Assembly: GCA_910575035.1 (NCBI GenBank)
Contig: CAJTDL010000007.1
Location: 1-64,000, forward strand
DNA from: Lachnospiraceae bacterium
GTDB taxonomy: Bacteria > Bacillota > Clostridia > Lachnospirales > Lachnospiraceae
Direction of reading: 5' to 3'
DNA: 64,000 nt
In this document: positions 1 to 9,666 of the stretch, in pieces
Position numbering within the stretch: the first letter of the stretch is position 1
Layout: every line of letters begins with the position of its first letter
Notes under the pieces: generated by a model
Told to the model about the DNA's origin: nothing
Database searches by the model: none
Seen by the model: the letters and a program-made list of their open reading frames with translations, nothing else
Program-made: the position numbers and the translations under genes

Positions 1-33
1 ATTCCGGAATTCGAAGAACCAGAAGACAACTGA
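1..33 (+). CDS. C-terminal tail of a gene entering from the left (partial)
   Basis: Frame 1 reads IPEFEEPEDN and then a TGA stop at 31-33. The acidic tail is compatible with the end of a real protein, but ten residues cannot identify it. An inverted repeat follows at 45-73. The assignment as coding is an inference from the open frame only. Confidence 0.3.
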   Translation: MPEFEEPEDN

Positions 34-44
34 ATAACACACCT

Positions 45-73
45 ATGGACAGGAGATATGACTCCCTGTCCAT
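45..73. other. Inverted repeat (9-bp stem) between the left-edge gene and the HAD gene
   Basis: ATGGACAGG at 45-53 pairs with CCTGTCCAT at 65-73 around an 11-base loop. Neither side has a clean T run, so it is a weak candidate terminator for converging transcripts. Confidence 0.4.
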
Positions 74-122
74 GGGGTCAAAAAATTTGTCCTTGACAAA
101 GGGTACAGTTTACTATGCCAGG

Positions 123-947
123 TCATTTTTCTGTGGAAGAAAGGATAAACTTTTCAATTACTTCCGCAATGGCGCCATGCTCATTGTCACGCTCTGTTAT
201 ATAATCTGCAATTTCTTTCAGTTCACTGTGGGCGTTTTTCACAGCCACCCCTATATGGGCAGTGCGGATCATTGCAATATCATTACGCTCGTCCCCCACC
301 GCGATGGCATCCTCCATAGGAATCCCCAAAAAGCTGCTGATATACTTTATGCCGTTGCTTTTGCTGATGCCTTTGGGGCAATACTCCAAAAACTCATCCC
401 GTGAGAAAAAAGAATTGCTCCTTTCTTCCAGATGGCTATGCCCCTCCCGAAACTGCTGCAGCCTCTCAGGCTCTTCCACATCAATCAAAATCACTTTATT
501 CGGCTCCTTGTCCAGGCTGCTGTACAGGTCATCCACAATCTGATAGCGCATTACCGCATTTGACAGGTAATGTTCCAGCTCCTTCCCATACTCCTCTGCT
601 ATAATCGTATCCCGCTGATAAGTCTGCACATATATCCCCTCTTTATGCGCCTCATCAATCAGCTCCTTCGTCACTTCCATGGGCAATGTATGCTCCGCCA
701 GGATCCGCCCCGCGGCGCAGTCATAAATCACAGCCCCATTATAAGCCGCCATATAACACCCTGGCTGCGTCAGCCCCAGCTCCTTAATCACAATTTTCCC
801 TGTGGCAATCGGACGCCCTGTCACCAGCACAAAGTAATGCCCTTCCTCTAACAGCCTCCTGATCGCATCCCTGTTTTCCCCCGAAATGCTCTTATCCCCA
901 TTCAATAATGTATCATCAATATCCGTAAATAAAATTTTACTCTTCAT
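123..947 (-). CDS. Cof-type HAD-IIB family phosphatase
   Basis: A cytosolic phosphatase of the haloacid dehalogenase superfamily, type IIB (Cof) subfamily. These usually dephosphorylate sugar phosphates or other small phosphorylated metabolites; the substrate cannot be read from sequence. The nucleophile motif DIDDT is at residues 9-13, the threonine motif VTGRP near 42, the lysine in KGISKSNG near 195, and the metal-binding acidic motif GDERND near 218, so all four HAD motifs are present. The length of 274 residues is normal for the family. It is the last gene of a leftward run, downstream of ppk with a gap of about 120 bp, so it may be co-transcribed with it. The link to polyphosphate metabolism is only positional. 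Confidence 0.85.
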   Translation of the reverse strand: MKSKILFTDIDDTLLNGDKSISGENRDAIRRLLEEGHYFVLVTGRPIATGKIVIKELGLTQPGCYMAAYNGAVIYDCAAGRILAEHTLPMEVTKELIDEAHKEGIYVQTYQRDTIIAEEYGKELEHYLSNAVMRYQIVDDLYSSLDKEPNKVILIDVEEPERLQQFREGHSHLEERSNSFFSRDEFLEYCPKGISKSNGIKYISSFLGIPMEDAIAVGDERNDIAMIRTAHIGVAVKNAHSELKEIADYITERDNEHGAIAEVIEKFILSSTEK

Positions 948-1065
948 ACCGCTTCGTTTCCTTTCCTTCCATTTCCTACCGCCTCAATAATTAATGACTG
1001 AAATCCGCCCAATATAGCCGCGGCAGAAAAAACCCTTCTTTCAAAAAAATGACCCTTATGCCCAC

Positions 1066-3222
1066 TTACTCAACCGGCTCTGCCGGAATAAACACCCTGT
1101 CCTGATAAGCATTCACCTTCTTAGGAACCGCCTTCTCCGCTTCCTTACAGAATTGCTGCTGGGAATTGAGCAGCTTCTTCCCCCGCTTATCAATTTTCTC
1201 GTAATGGCCATCCTTCTGCAGTATATGCGATTTCGTATTATCCGCCAGCTGTGTCTCCATAATATGCCGCACCTGATCCATCAGCCGTTCATTTTCCACC
1301 GGGAAGATAATCTCCACCCTGCGGTCCAAATTCCTGGGCATCCAGTCTGCGCTCCCCATATAAATTTCTTCCTGTCCATCGTTATGGAACCAGAATATCC
1401 GGCTGTGCTCCAGGAAATTCCCTACGATAGACCTTACCCGTATATTTTCACTGACCCCTGGAATCCCTGTCTTCAAACAGCAAATCCCGCGTATCACAAG
1501 ATCAATCTGCACGCCTGCAGCCGATGCTTCATATAACGCCGCAATAATATCCCTGTCACAGAGGGAATTCATTTTCGCCTTAATAAACGCTTCCCTTCCC
1601 GCATTGGCATGCTTGATCTCCCGTTTGATCAATTTCAAGAACCGCTTGCGCAGCCATATGGGCGCTACTACCAGCTTATTCCAGGAAAGCGGCTCCGAAT
1701 ACCCGGACAGCATGTTAAACACGGCTGTTGCGTCTTCCCCAATGGCTTCCGAACAGGTGAACATCCCCAGGTCGGTATATAGCTTCGCTGTAGAATCATT
1801 GTAATTCCCTGTCCCAAGGTGCACATAACGGCGTATCCCATCCTCTTCTTTACGCACTACCAGGGCAATTTTGCTGTGCGTCTTCAGGCCTACCAGCCCA
1901 TAGATGACATGGCAGCCCGCCTTTTCCAGCTTCTTTGCCCATACAATATTATTTTCCTCATCAAAACGCGCCTTCAGCTCCACCAAAACGGACACCTGCT
2001 TGCCATTTTCCGCTGCCTGCGCCAGTGAGGCAATAATCGGGGAATTGCCGCTGACCCTGTATAAAGTCTGCTTAATAGCCAGCACGTCCGGGTCTTTTGC
2101 TGCCTGCCGGATAAAATCCACTACCGGGTCAAAAGTCTGATAGGGATGGTGCAGCAAAATATCCCCTTTGCGGATTGCTTCAAAAATATCTTCCCCAGGC
2201 ACGATTTGCGGCACCCTCTGGGGCTTATGGGAAGGATAGCGCAGGGCGTCCCCGTCCTCAATCCCATACATCTTCATTAAAAAGGTCAGGTCGATGGGCC
2301 CGTTGATCTTAAAAATATCCTCCTGGGCAATATGCAAATCATCCTGCAGGATTTTCAGCAGGCGCTTATCCACCTTTTCCTCTACTTCCAGGCGAATTAC
2401 CTCGCCCCATTGCCGTTTTTTCAGCTGCTTTTGGATTTCCTGCAATAAATCCTCTGCCTCATCCTCGTCAATGCTCAGATCCGCATTCCGCATAATCCGA
2501 TAGGGATATGCGCATACCACATTATAATTTAAGAACAGGCGGTGGATATTGCGCTCAATGATCTGCTCCAGCAGGATAAATGTCTTGCAGCCTTCCTCTG
2601 CCGGGGGAATCTGCACAATCCTGGACAGCACAGAGGGCACCTGCACCGTGGCAAATTCCAATTCCCCTTTGTTATCCTCCTTTTTCGTCAAAAGCGCCGC
2701 AATATTCAGGGATTTATTACGGATCAGTGGGAATGGGCGGGAAGCGTCCACTGCCATAGGCGTGAGCACGGGATAGACCGCCTCCTCAAAATACCGATCC
2801 ACATATTCTTCCTGCGCCTCTGTCAGATCCTCATGGGCGTCTATAATCTGTATGTCATGGTTATGTAACAGGGGCACCAGGGAACGGTTATACGTGGAAT
2901 ACTGCACCTCCACCAAAGCCCTTGTATCCTTGTTAATGGCTTCCAGCTGTTCCTTGGCTGTCATGCCTGCAATGTCCTTCTTCTTGTACTCCGCATGGAC
3001 CATATCCTTTAGGGAGGCCACACGCACCATAAAGAACTCATCCAGGTTCGAGGAGGTAATGCTGACAAATTTCAGCCGCTCCAATAATGGGATATTCTTA
3101 TCCCTAGCTTCATTTAATACTCTATAGTTAAACTTCAGCCAGCTTAATTCCCTATTCTCATAATATTCTGGCTTTAAAAACTCTTTATCCTTTTCCTTAT
3201 CTTTTTCTTTCTCTTTATCCAT
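1066..3222 (-). CDS. ppk1: Polyphosphate kinase, PPK1 type
   Basis: Reversibly transfers the gamma phosphate of ATP onto inorganic polyphosphate. The 718-residue protein has the usual four-domain length. The N-terminal domain starts at NRELSWLKFN near residue 23. The phosphorylated histidine is H449 in GLKTHSK, and the second conserved histidine is H606 in LEHSRIF. DEENNIVWAKKLE and ADWMPRNLDRR are further family signatures. An AGGAGG site precedes the ATG. The first 15 residues are a run of alternating Lys, Glu and Asp, an unusual charged leader. The upstream gene at 3330-4862 is an exopolyphosphatase-family protein, so synthesis and breakdown of polyphosphate are encoded together. Confidence 0.96.
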   Translation of the reverse strand: MDKEKEKDKEKDKEFLKPEYYENRELSWLKFNYRVLNEARDKNIPLLERLKFVSITSSNLDEFFMVRVASLKDMVHAEYKKKDIAGMTAKEQLEAINKDTRALVEVQYSTYNRSLVPLLHNHDIQIIDAHEDLTEAQEEYVDRYFEEAVYPVLTPMAVDASRPFPLIRNKSLNIAALLTKKEDNKGELEFATVQVPSVLSRIVQIPPAEEGCKTFILLEQIIERNIHRLFLNYNVVCAYPYRIMRNADLSIDEDEAEDLLQEIQKQLKKRQWGEVIRLEVEEKVDKRLLKILQDDLHIAQEDIFKINGPIDLTFLMKMYGIEDGDALRYPSHKPQRVPQIVPGEDIFEAIRKGDILLHHPYQTFDPVVDFIRQAAKDPDVLAIKQTLYRVSGNSPIIASLAQAAENGKQVSVLVELKARFDEENNIVWAKKLEKAGCHVIYGLVGLKTHSKIALVVRKEEDGIRRYVHLGTGNYNDSTAKLYTDLGMFTCSEAIGEDATAVFNMLSGYSEPLSWNKLVVAPIWLRKRFLKLIKREIKHANAGREAFIKAKMNSLCDRDIIAALYEASAAGVQIDLVIRGICCLKTGIPGVSENIRVRSIVGNFLEHSRIFWFHNDGQEEIYMGSADWMPRNLDRRVEIIFPVENERLMDQVRHIMETQLADNTKSHILQKDGHYEKIDKRGKKLLNSQQQFCKEAEKAVPKKVNAYQDRVFIPAEPVE

Positions 3223-3329
3223 ACGATACCTCCTATATTTTAAAACGGCATTACTTCTGCCTGATGAAACCTTGCTGGGTAGCTCCCTGCTTAACCAAGT
3301 ATTTTCTCAAAGCACTGCTTTCCACGGCG

Positions 3330-4862
3330 TTAAAATACCTTCTTTTCCCGAATGGCAGGCTTTACGCTGAACACCTCTTCAAAAGAATTGGCATAAGCTG
3401 GCAGCAGCCCTTTTTCCAGCACAATATCCTCTGAGGACTCTACGGTAATAACCAATTCCCGCTGCCGCAGCGATGCCTTTACCCCTTTGAACTTCTGCTT
3501 ATGGCTCCTGTCCAATGCATTGGCAATCTTCAGGATCGCCGTCAGCTTTGACACCACCATATAGCTTGCCTGGTCCAGCTTGCCATTCACATCCCCATAG
3601 GTCAGGGAAGGCTTTGAGGTATACCTGACAATATCACCAATAATTTCCCTTTCCAACTGGCTCACGCCAATGATCTCTGACGCCATCACGATCTGATATG
3701 AGCGCTCTGCCTGATCCACCAGGCTAATATACCGCCCGCAGTCATGAAGGACTGCCGCCACCTGCAGCAGCAGCCTCTCCCGTTTCCCCATGCCATGAAC
3801 CTTCTTCATGGCGTCAAACACAATGGTGCACATTGACAGCACTGCCTCTGTATGCTTGGAGTACCCCTGATACCGTTCCGCCAGGCTCTTGGCCGCGTTC
3901 AAAATATCCTCTTCAAAATTATGCCCAAAGGAAACCATACGCCTCCGCTCTGCATAATCACAGACAATCCCATCATTGATTGTATACCCCGGCACCCAAA
4001 TATAGCCGGCATTCAATTCCTCTGTCAGCCGCTTATAAAGCACCACGGAAGGCACAATTAACGGGTCATGCTCATTGGGCAGGTTCAATTCCTCTGAAAT
4101 TTCCTCTGAAGTCTTTTTGCTCCACTTTTTCAAAAGCTTCAAAAACCGTTCCGTCTCAATCGTCCCATCCTCTTCCTTCTTGGAAAAGCTTTTCACGATC
4201 TCCCCTATATAATCCCCCAAAAAGATCACATACTTAACCTCCATCCCCTCCAGATAAATCCGGCGGAAAATCTCCAGTTCCTTATCCACCAGTTCCTGGA
4301 TCTGCGTCTCATAATGGGACACCAGGTTCTCAATTTTTAAAATCTTTTCCCGGATCCTCATAATCCCCAGCTCAATATGCTGTGTGGTCACTGCTTTCCC
4401 CTTTTGGAACAGGGAAATCTGCATGCTCCCCCCGCCGACGTCTACGATGGCCGCCCCCTTCTGTATCATTTTCTCAAATTCCGGCGACATGGCCAAGGCC
4501 TTATATTCCATAAAACGGTACTCCGAATTGCTCAGCACCGTAACATCAATCTTTGTCCGAAGCCGTATCTGATCCAAGATAAACACTTCATTGCTGACAT
4601 TGCGCAGCGTATTTCCTGCATAGGCTTTATAAGCATCCACCTTATAGCCATTCATGATCGTGTAAAACTCCTTCAGAACCTGGCAGAGCTCCTCCACCAG
4701 CTCATACCCGATCATCCCCTTCCGGTAAGCATCCCTCCCCAGGTCAATATTGCTGCGCACATAATCAATGGGACGTATTTTCCGCCCTGACGTTATCTCC
4801 GATACCTTCAGGCTCACTTCATGGGAGCCAATATAAATCGCTGCAAATGTTATCGTCTTCAT
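3330..4862 (-). CDS. ppx: Ppx/GppA-family phosphatase with C-terminal HD domain
   Basis: Predicted exopolyphosphatase or guanosine pentaphosphate phosphohydrolase that releases phosphate from the ends of polyphosphate. The N-terminal ASKHA-fold half carries the phosphate-binding glycine motif VDVGGGSMQIS near residue 142. The C-terminal half has an HD-type motif, AAVLHDCGRYI, near residue 375, as in long Ppx proteins. At 510 residues the length fits the long form. It lies 107 bp upstream of ppk1 on the same strand and immediately downstream of the DUF815 ATPase. Whether it prefers polyphosphate or pppGpp cannot be decided from sequence. The pairing with ppk1 favours polyphosphate. Confidence 0.88.
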   Translation of the reverse strand: MKTITFAAIYIGSHEVSLKVSEITSGRKIRPIDYVRSNIDLGRDAYRKGMIGYELVEELCQVLKEFYTIMNGYKVDAYKAYAGNTLRNVSNEVFILDQIRLRTKIDVTVLSNSEYRFMEYKALAMSPEFEKMIQKGAAIVDVGGGSMQISLFQKGKAVTTQHIELGIMRIREKILKIENLVSHYETQIQELVDKELEIFRRIYLEGMEVKYVIFLGDYIGEIVKSFSKKEEDGTIETERFLKLLKKWSKKTSEEISEELNLPNEHDPLIVPSVVLYKRLTEELNAGYIWVPGYTINDGIVCDYAERRRMVSFGHNFEEDILNAAKSLAERYQGYSKHTEAVLSMCTIVFDAMKKVHGMGKRERLLLQVAAVLHDCGRYISLVDQAERSYQIVMASEIIGVSQLEREIIGDIVRYTSKPSLTYGDVNGKLDQASYMVVSKLTAILKIANALDRSHKQKFKGVKASLRQRELVITVESSEDIVLEKGLLPAYANSFEEVFSVKPAIREKKVF

Positions 4863-4905
4863 GCCCGTTCCTTTCCGCCAGCCCTAACTGCCTGGCATTT
4901 TCCAT

Positions 4906-6216
4906 TTATTGATTTCTCTGTTGTTGCCCCCAATCCCTCCCCAACAGATAATCTACAAACTGCTGCGCAGTCCTTCCAGACCGCCCCCCATGGCTTAACT
5001 CCCATCGGTTCGCCTCCAACAGCAGTTCGTCTTCCCCCATCGGAATGTGATGCTTCCTGGCAAGCCGTTTCACAATCTCCTGAAATTCCTTCTGGCCTGG
5101 CGCCCCAAAATAAATGGTAACCCCAAACCGATACACCAGGGACAGCTTTTCCTGCACCGTATCATTCGTATGCAGTTCATCGTCCCTTTCCGCCTTATCG
5201 CTAAACTTCTCCCTCACCAAATGCCTGCGGTTGGATGTGGCATAGATCAGCACATTATCCGGCTTCTTCTCCAGCCCCCCTTCAATCACCGCCTTTAAGT
5301 ACTTATACTCAATCTCAAATTCTTCAAAAGACAGGTCATCCATATATATGATAAATTTATAATTCCGATTCTTAATCTGCGCGATCACATCGTTCAAATC
5401 CTGAAACTGGTGCTTATACACCTCAATCATCCGAAGCCCCTGGCCATAATATTGATTGATAACCGCCTTGATACTGGAGGATTTCCCCGTCCCTGCATCC
5501 CCAAACAGCAGGCAGTTGTTTGCCTTCCTCCCTTTCACAAAAGCCTCCGTATTATCAACCAGCTTCTGCTTCGCCAACTCATACCCCACCAGGTCGTCCA
5601 AATGCACATGGGCAATATTCGTAATAGGCACAATCCTGGCTCCCTTCTCCCCATGCTCTATCCGAAAGGCCTTATGCAGCCCCAGCTTCCCTACCCCAAA
5701 CTCACCATAAAACGCCGTCACCTCATCCTTAAATTCCTCTACACTCCCTGCCTGCCCCAACCGCACGCTCAGCGCACAAATCCGGTCCCGGATCCTATGG
5801 TTAAACACATTCCCATTCCTGCCAGACCGATTATAATCCATTAAAACCCCAAGCTCTGGCATTCCCAGCTTCTCGCCCAGCTCCCTGAAATCATAACCAA
5901 ACCATCCCTTAAACAGCGCAAAATCATGGTGTGCCAACTCATTAATACTCCCTGGAACATTCCCCCTGATCTCACAGGCCCTGCTATAAGCATTCTCATG
6001 GTTCACCAGCAAAAAGGTCAGGTAATTCTGCCAAAGGTTCCCTTCAAACCCATGGCTCGCTGCAATCTCCACTAGCTCATGAAGGCAGCCATAACACAAT
6101 TCCCGCAGCCCTTCACGGTCCTTTTGGGGGAGCCGCTCCATCACCTGCGTTATCCCCTCCAGTACATTCCCCTGCTCAAATCCCCTATATAATATCAGTT
6201 TTTCTATATCCTTCAT
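4906..6216 (-). CDS. DUF815-family P-loop ATPase (AAA+-like)
   Basis: A cytosolic ATP-binding protein of the DUF815 family, widespread in Clostridia and of unknown function. The Walker A motif GDAGTGKSS lies near residue 240 and the Walker B motif FIIYMDDLSFEEFE near 290, followed by a sensor-like ATSNRR and an arginine-rich segment. The ATG at 6216 is chosen over an upstream GTG at 6231 because it has the GGAAGGGAAG ribosome binding site; this gives 436 residues. It begins 17 bp after the pheA stop codon and runs towards the ppx and ppk1 genes, so translation is likely coupled with pheA. No partner or substrate can be named. Confidence 0.85.
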   Translation of the reverse strand: MKDIEKLILYRGFEQGNVLEGITQVMERLPQKDREGLRELCYGCLHELVEIAASHGFEGNLWQNYLTFLLVNHENAYSRACEIRGNVPGSINELAHHDFALFKGWFGYDFRELGEKLGMPELGVLMDYNRSGRNGNVFNHRIRDRICALSVRLGQAGSVEEFKDEVTAFYGEFGVGKLGLHKAFRIEHGEKGARIVPITNIAHVHLDDLVGYELAKQKLVDNTEAFVKGRKANNCLLFGDAGTGKSSSIKAVINQYYGQGLRMIEVYKHQFQDLNDVIAQIKNRNYKFIIYMDDLSFEEFEIEYKYLKAVIEGGLEKKPDNVLIYATSNRRHLVREKFSDKAERDDELHTNDTVQEKLSLVYRFGVTIYFGAPGQKEFQEIVKRLARKHHIPMGEDELLLEANRWELSHGGRSGRTAQQFVDYLLGRDWGQQQRNQ

Positions 6217-6233
6217 CTTCCCTTCCACCACTT

Positions 6234-7364
6234 CTAGTAATTACCCAACACCTTCAAGTAAAGCGCTTCATCCATCAGCCCCTTCAATGCATTCTGCACT
6301 GCCCCATCCTTCAGGTTCCCTTCCAAATCCACAAAGAACCGGTACTCAAAGCTCTTATCCTTAATTGGCCTGGACTCAATCTTCACCATATTCAAATGAT
6401 TAAAAATAAGGTGCGACAGCATATGGTACAAAGCCCCGCTCTCATGGGAGGCCTCAAAGCATATACTGATCTTATCCGCCGTTTCCAGGCATATCTTCCT
6501 ACCTGCCACAATCATAAACCTGGTACTGTTGTCGTCACTATAATTAATATTGCGCTCCAATATTTCCAACCCATAAATATCTGCTGTTACCATACTTGCA
6601 ATAGCCGCCTGGTTCTTCTTCTGGTCCTCTACCACCTTTTTTGCAGCGCCTGCGGTATTCTTTACACTGATCCTCTCCCAATCCATATGCTCATCCAGGA
6701 AATCCACACTCTGCATCAAGGCCTGCGGATGGGAATAAACACGGCTGATATCGGAAAGCCCAGCGCCTGGAAGCCCCAAAAGCGCATGCTCTGCCTTAAT
6801 CGTCTGTTCCGCCACAATATATCCATCATATTCCACCAACAGGTCAAAATTCTCCCCCACGATTCCTGCAGAGGAATTTTCAATGGGAAGCACTGCATAG
6901 TCTGCCTTCTGGCATTTGATGGCTTCCATAGCGTCCCGCCAGGTATCCACATGGAAGCTGTCAATATCTTCCCCAAAATACGCTTTCATGGCAAGCTGGC
7001 TGTAAGCGCCCTCCACGCCCTGGTAAACAACTTTATGGGTCACAAAAGGAAGGCTGGCCACTCGGGAAAATCCCAGGCTCTGTTCCTGCCCCTGGGCGCT
7101 CATCAAATGATACTGGCGTTTCCGGCTCATAGCCATAATCTGCCCAAACAGCTCCCCCACATCATAGCGGTTCTCCTCTGACTGTACCTGTGCCTTTACC
7201 TTTTCCAGCTTCTCCTTCTCCCGCCCTTTATCCAGCACAGGCTTCCCAACCGAAAGCTTATACTCCGCAACCTCTGAAGTGCGCCTCATCCGTTTCTCAT
7301 AAAGGGCAACCATCTGCCTGTCTATTTCATCAATTTCTTCTCGAATTTCATTCAAATCTTTCAT
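6234..7364 (-). CDS. pheA: Bifunctional chorismate mutase / prephenate dehydratase (P-protein)
   Basis: Converts chorismate to prephenate and then to phenylpyruvate, the committed branch to phenylalanine. The domains in order are an AroQ-type helical chorismate mutase (about 1-85, with the conserved REEIDEIDRQ and KLSVGKPVLD segments), prephenate dehydratase (about 110-290, YQGVEGAYSQ, IENSSAGIVGEN and STRFMIV) and a C-terminal ACT domain. The phenylalanine-binding motif ESRPIKDKSFEYRF is intact, so feedback inhibition is expected. The ATG at 7364 is preferred over the one at 7373, because AGAAGG lies directly against the latter. It is flanked by genes unrelated to aromatic synthesis; aroC is 18 kb away. 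Confidence 0.95.
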   Translation of the reverse strand: MKDLNEIREEIDEIDRQMVALYEKRMRRTSEVAEYKLSVGKPVLDKGREKEKLEKVKAQVQSEENRYDVGELFGQIMAMSRKRQYHLMSAQGQEQSLGFSRVASLPFVTHKVVYQGVEGAYSQLAMKAYFGEDIDSFHVDTWRDAMEAIKCQKADYAVLPIENSSAGIVGENFDLLVEYDGYIVAEQTIKAEHALLGLPGAGLSDISRVYSHPQALMQSVDFLDEHMDWERISVKNTAGAAKKVVEDQKKNQAAIASMVTADIYGLEILERNINYSDDNSTRFMIVAGRKICLETADKISICFEASHESGALYHMLSHLIFNHLNMVKIESRPIKDKSFEYRFFVDLEGNLKDGAVQNALKGLMDEALYLKVLGNY

Positions 7365-7404
7365 AAGCCACATCCTTCTGTAACATTTAGAATAAATCCT
7401 TTTA

Positions 7405-8775
7405 TCATGGATAATAAATAAAATTGCATTTCAGGACGTCAGAATACCTGCCATATTCATCCACCAGTACCAAAGACAGGATATTATTCCCTTCTGGCAT
7501 TTCAATTGGGCCCATATAATGGTTTGAGGCCTCAGAAGGAACGCTTCCATCCCAGGTATAATACACATTGCACCCATCCGGCACATACACAGAAATTGCC
7601 TGGGGCTCATAGAAATTCCCTCCCATAGGAGTTACCCTTGGCATCTCTGGCTTAGGCAGGTCAATCTGGAAGCTTCCCTCCGTTTCCTCACTGTATACGC
7701 CATACTCATTGCGTGAAACCGCACGGATCCTGACATTGCTCTCCGGCTCTAACTGGATTGGCTCCTGGTACACGAGCCCCTGCCTGGGGTCAGACCCATC
7801 TGTCGTATATAAAACCGTACATCCTGGCTGGCTGGAAATCTCAATGGAAACCAGCTCATCATGAATCCCTTCCTCCTGGATAAATTCCGGCGGATCCACC
7901 TGATATTCCTCAAACAGCTGCAAAATATCTTCATCATCCACATCCTCACACAGTTTATATATGGCATCGTAATCCTCCTCTGCCTCATAAATCTGTATAA
8001 GCTGCTCATACGCCTCCTGGCACTTTTTGTCAAACTGGATCACCTTCTGAAGTGTCTCAATGGCCTTCTCTGTCATGCCCTGCAGCTGGTAAACCTTCCC
8101 CAAAAGCAAATCTGCCTCCATATCGCCATCGGAAAGCTCCACTGCCCGCAGCAGGTACGCCTGTGCATTCTCATAATCCCTGCGGTTATAATGCTTTTCT
8201 GCCTGCCCCATTTGGTAATCATAGGAATTGTTCCTGCTGTGGTTCACCATAAATACAATGTCCACTAGCAAAAATACCATAAGCAAAATTGCCGCAACCG
8301 CCCAGCCAATGGGTTTTTTCTTCCCCTTTTGGCCTTTCCCTGCAGAGCCGCTCCCTTTCTTGGGTTCCTTTGCATTTTTCCCTGAAGGGGGATTGCCATT
8401 CTTCATGTCTTTTGCATTTTTTCCAGAGGAAGCGCTGCCATTCTTCGTGTCTTTAGGGCTTTTTCCTGAGGAAGCGCCGCTGTTTTTCATATGCCTGGTT
8501 CCCTGGGACTGCCCAGCCTTTGCAGGATTTTGCCCTCTCCGGATATTGCCGTCCTGGCTTCCGTCGGCCTTCCCATTGAGATTTTCCCCCTGGCTTCTGT
8601 CCCTTCTCATAGACTTCTGCAGCAGATTGCTGCCTTCTCCCTCACCATTCAGCATCTCCCGCAGCAGGTCATCCTCCAATATACTATAATCCGACACAAT
8701 CTGAGCTTCTTCCCCACAAACAGAGCAATATACGCTCCCCACTTGCAGTTCGGCTCCACAGTTTGCACACTTCAT
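7405..8775 (-). CDS. Zinc-ribbon, single-pass membrane protein with TPR and chitobiase-C-like domains
   Basis: The N-terminus is a zinc ribbon, CANCGAELQVGSVYCSVCG (residues 3-21), followed by a Lys/Gly/Ser-rich low-complexity linker with repeated SSGKNAKD-like units. One transmembrane helix (GWAVAAILLMVFLLVDIVFMV) is near residue 155. TPR-like repeats (YNRRDYENAQAYLLRAVEL, LGKVYQLQGMTEKAIETLQ) and two beta-rich modules of the chitobiase/beta-hexosaminidase C-terminal type (TVLYTTDGSDP, NVYYTWDGSVPSEASNHY) follow outside. The ATG at 8775, preceded by GAGGGATAGGA, is chosen as start. It begins 2 bp after the folD stop. The function is unknown. The layout suggests an envelope protein with an inward zinc ribbon and an outward scaffold. 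Confidence 0.8.
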   Translation of the reverse strand: MKCANCGAELQVGSVYCSVCGEEAQIVSDYSILEDDLLREMLNGEGEGSNLLQKSMRRDRSQGENLNGKADGSQDGNIRRGQNPAKAGQSQGTRHMKNSGASSGKSPKDTKNGSASSGKNAKDMKNGNPPSGKNAKEPKKGSGSAGKGQKGKKKPIGWAVAAILLMVFLLVDIVFMVNHSRNNSYDYQMGQAEKHYNRRDYENAQAYLLRAVELSDGDMEADLLLGKVYQLQGMTEKAIETLQKVIQFDKKCQEAYEQLIQIYEAEEDYDAIYKLCEDVDDEDILQLFEEYQVDPPEFIQEEGIHDELVSIEISSQPGCTVLYTTDGSDPRQGLVYQEPIQLEPESNVRIRAVSRNEYGVYSEETEGSFQIDLPKPEMPRVTPMGGNFYEPQAISVYVPDGCNVYYTWDGSVPSEASNHYMGPIEMPEGNNILSLVLVDEYGRYSDVLKCNFIYYP

Positions 8776-8777
8776 TC

Positions 8778-9620
8778 CTATCCCTCTTCTATACTCTGTA
8801 CACAATTATTCATCAGCATTGCAATAGTCATAGGCCCTACTCCGCCGGGAACCGGGGTAATGGCAGAGGCAATCGGCTCCACCTCTCCATACTTCACATC
8901 CCCGCACAGCTTATTATCTGCATCCCTGTGAATGCCCACATCGATTACAACGGCTCCCTCTTTCACATACTCTGCGCCAATAAACTGCGGCTTTCCCATT
9001 GCCACGACCAGAATATCTGCCTGCTTACAAACCTCCGCCAAGTTCTGTGTCTTAGAATGGGTTATGGTGACTGTAGCATTTTCACGCAGCATCAAAAGAG
9101 CCATAGGCTTCCCTACAATATTACTTCGCCCGATAATTACACAATTTTTTCCGCAAATTTCAATATCAGAACGCTTCAAAAGCTGTATAATGCCTGCTGG
9201 GGTACAGGACAGAAATCCCTTCTCCCCAATCACCATCGCCCCCACGCTCTGCGGATGGAAGCCATCCACATCCTTTTCAGGGCTGATTGCCTGTATTACC
9301 TTATCCTCATTAATATGGGCAGGCAACGGGAGCTGCACCAAAATCCCCTTTACCTTCTCCTTCCCATTCAGCTCTGCAATCAAAGACAGCAGTTCCTCTT
9401 CTGATGTCTCCTCTGGCAGCTCATATGCCAGCGACTCAATGCCAATAAATGCACAGGCATTTTTCTTATTCCTTACATAGACACTTGAAGCCGGGTCAGC
9501 GCCAACCTGAACCACTGCCAAAGCCCCTGTCTTCCCTTTTGCCTTCTGTAATGCCACCTTTTCCTTCAACTCTTCCTTAATCTGCTGGGAAATCTTCTTC
9601 CCATCTATGATCATCGCCAT
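8778..9620 (-). CDS. folD: Methylenetetrahydrofolate dehydrogenase / cyclohydrolase
   Basis: Interconverts 5,10-methylene-, 5,10-methenyl- and 10-formyl-tetrahydrofolate in the cytosol. The catalytic lysine motif YVRNKKNACAFIGI is near residue 50, VQLPLPAHIN near 97, DVDGFHP near 118, and the NADP-binding loop VIGRSNIVGKP near 161. PVPGGVGPMTIAMLM is near the C-terminus. The length of 280 residues is typical. An AGAGGAG site precedes the start. It lies directly after fhs (10-formyl-THF synthetase), so the two adjacent genes form a one-carbon folate unit, as in acetogenic and purine-fermenting Clostridia. Confidence 0.97.
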   Translation of the reverse strand: MAMIIDGKKISQQIKEELKEKVALQKAKGKTGALAVVQVGADPASSVYVRNKKNACAFIGIESLAYELPEETSEEELLSLIAELNGKEKVKGILVQLPLPAHINEDKVIQAISPEKDVDGFHPQSVGAMVIGEKGFLSCTPAGIIQLLKRSDIEICGKNCVIIGRSNIVGKPMALLMLRENATVTITHSKTQNLAEVCKQADILVVAMGKPQFIGAEYVKEGAVVIDVGIHRDADNKLCGDVKYGEVEPIASAITPVPGGVGPMTIAMLMNNCVQSIEEG

Positions 9621-9666
9621 TTTTTCTCCTCTTTCCAGACTATAGTGTTAAATAAATCCCTTTCTG

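Noticed and set aside
45-73. Intrinsic terminator at the left edge
   Set aside because: The stem is good, but no T run follows on either strand. It is kept only as an inverted repeat.
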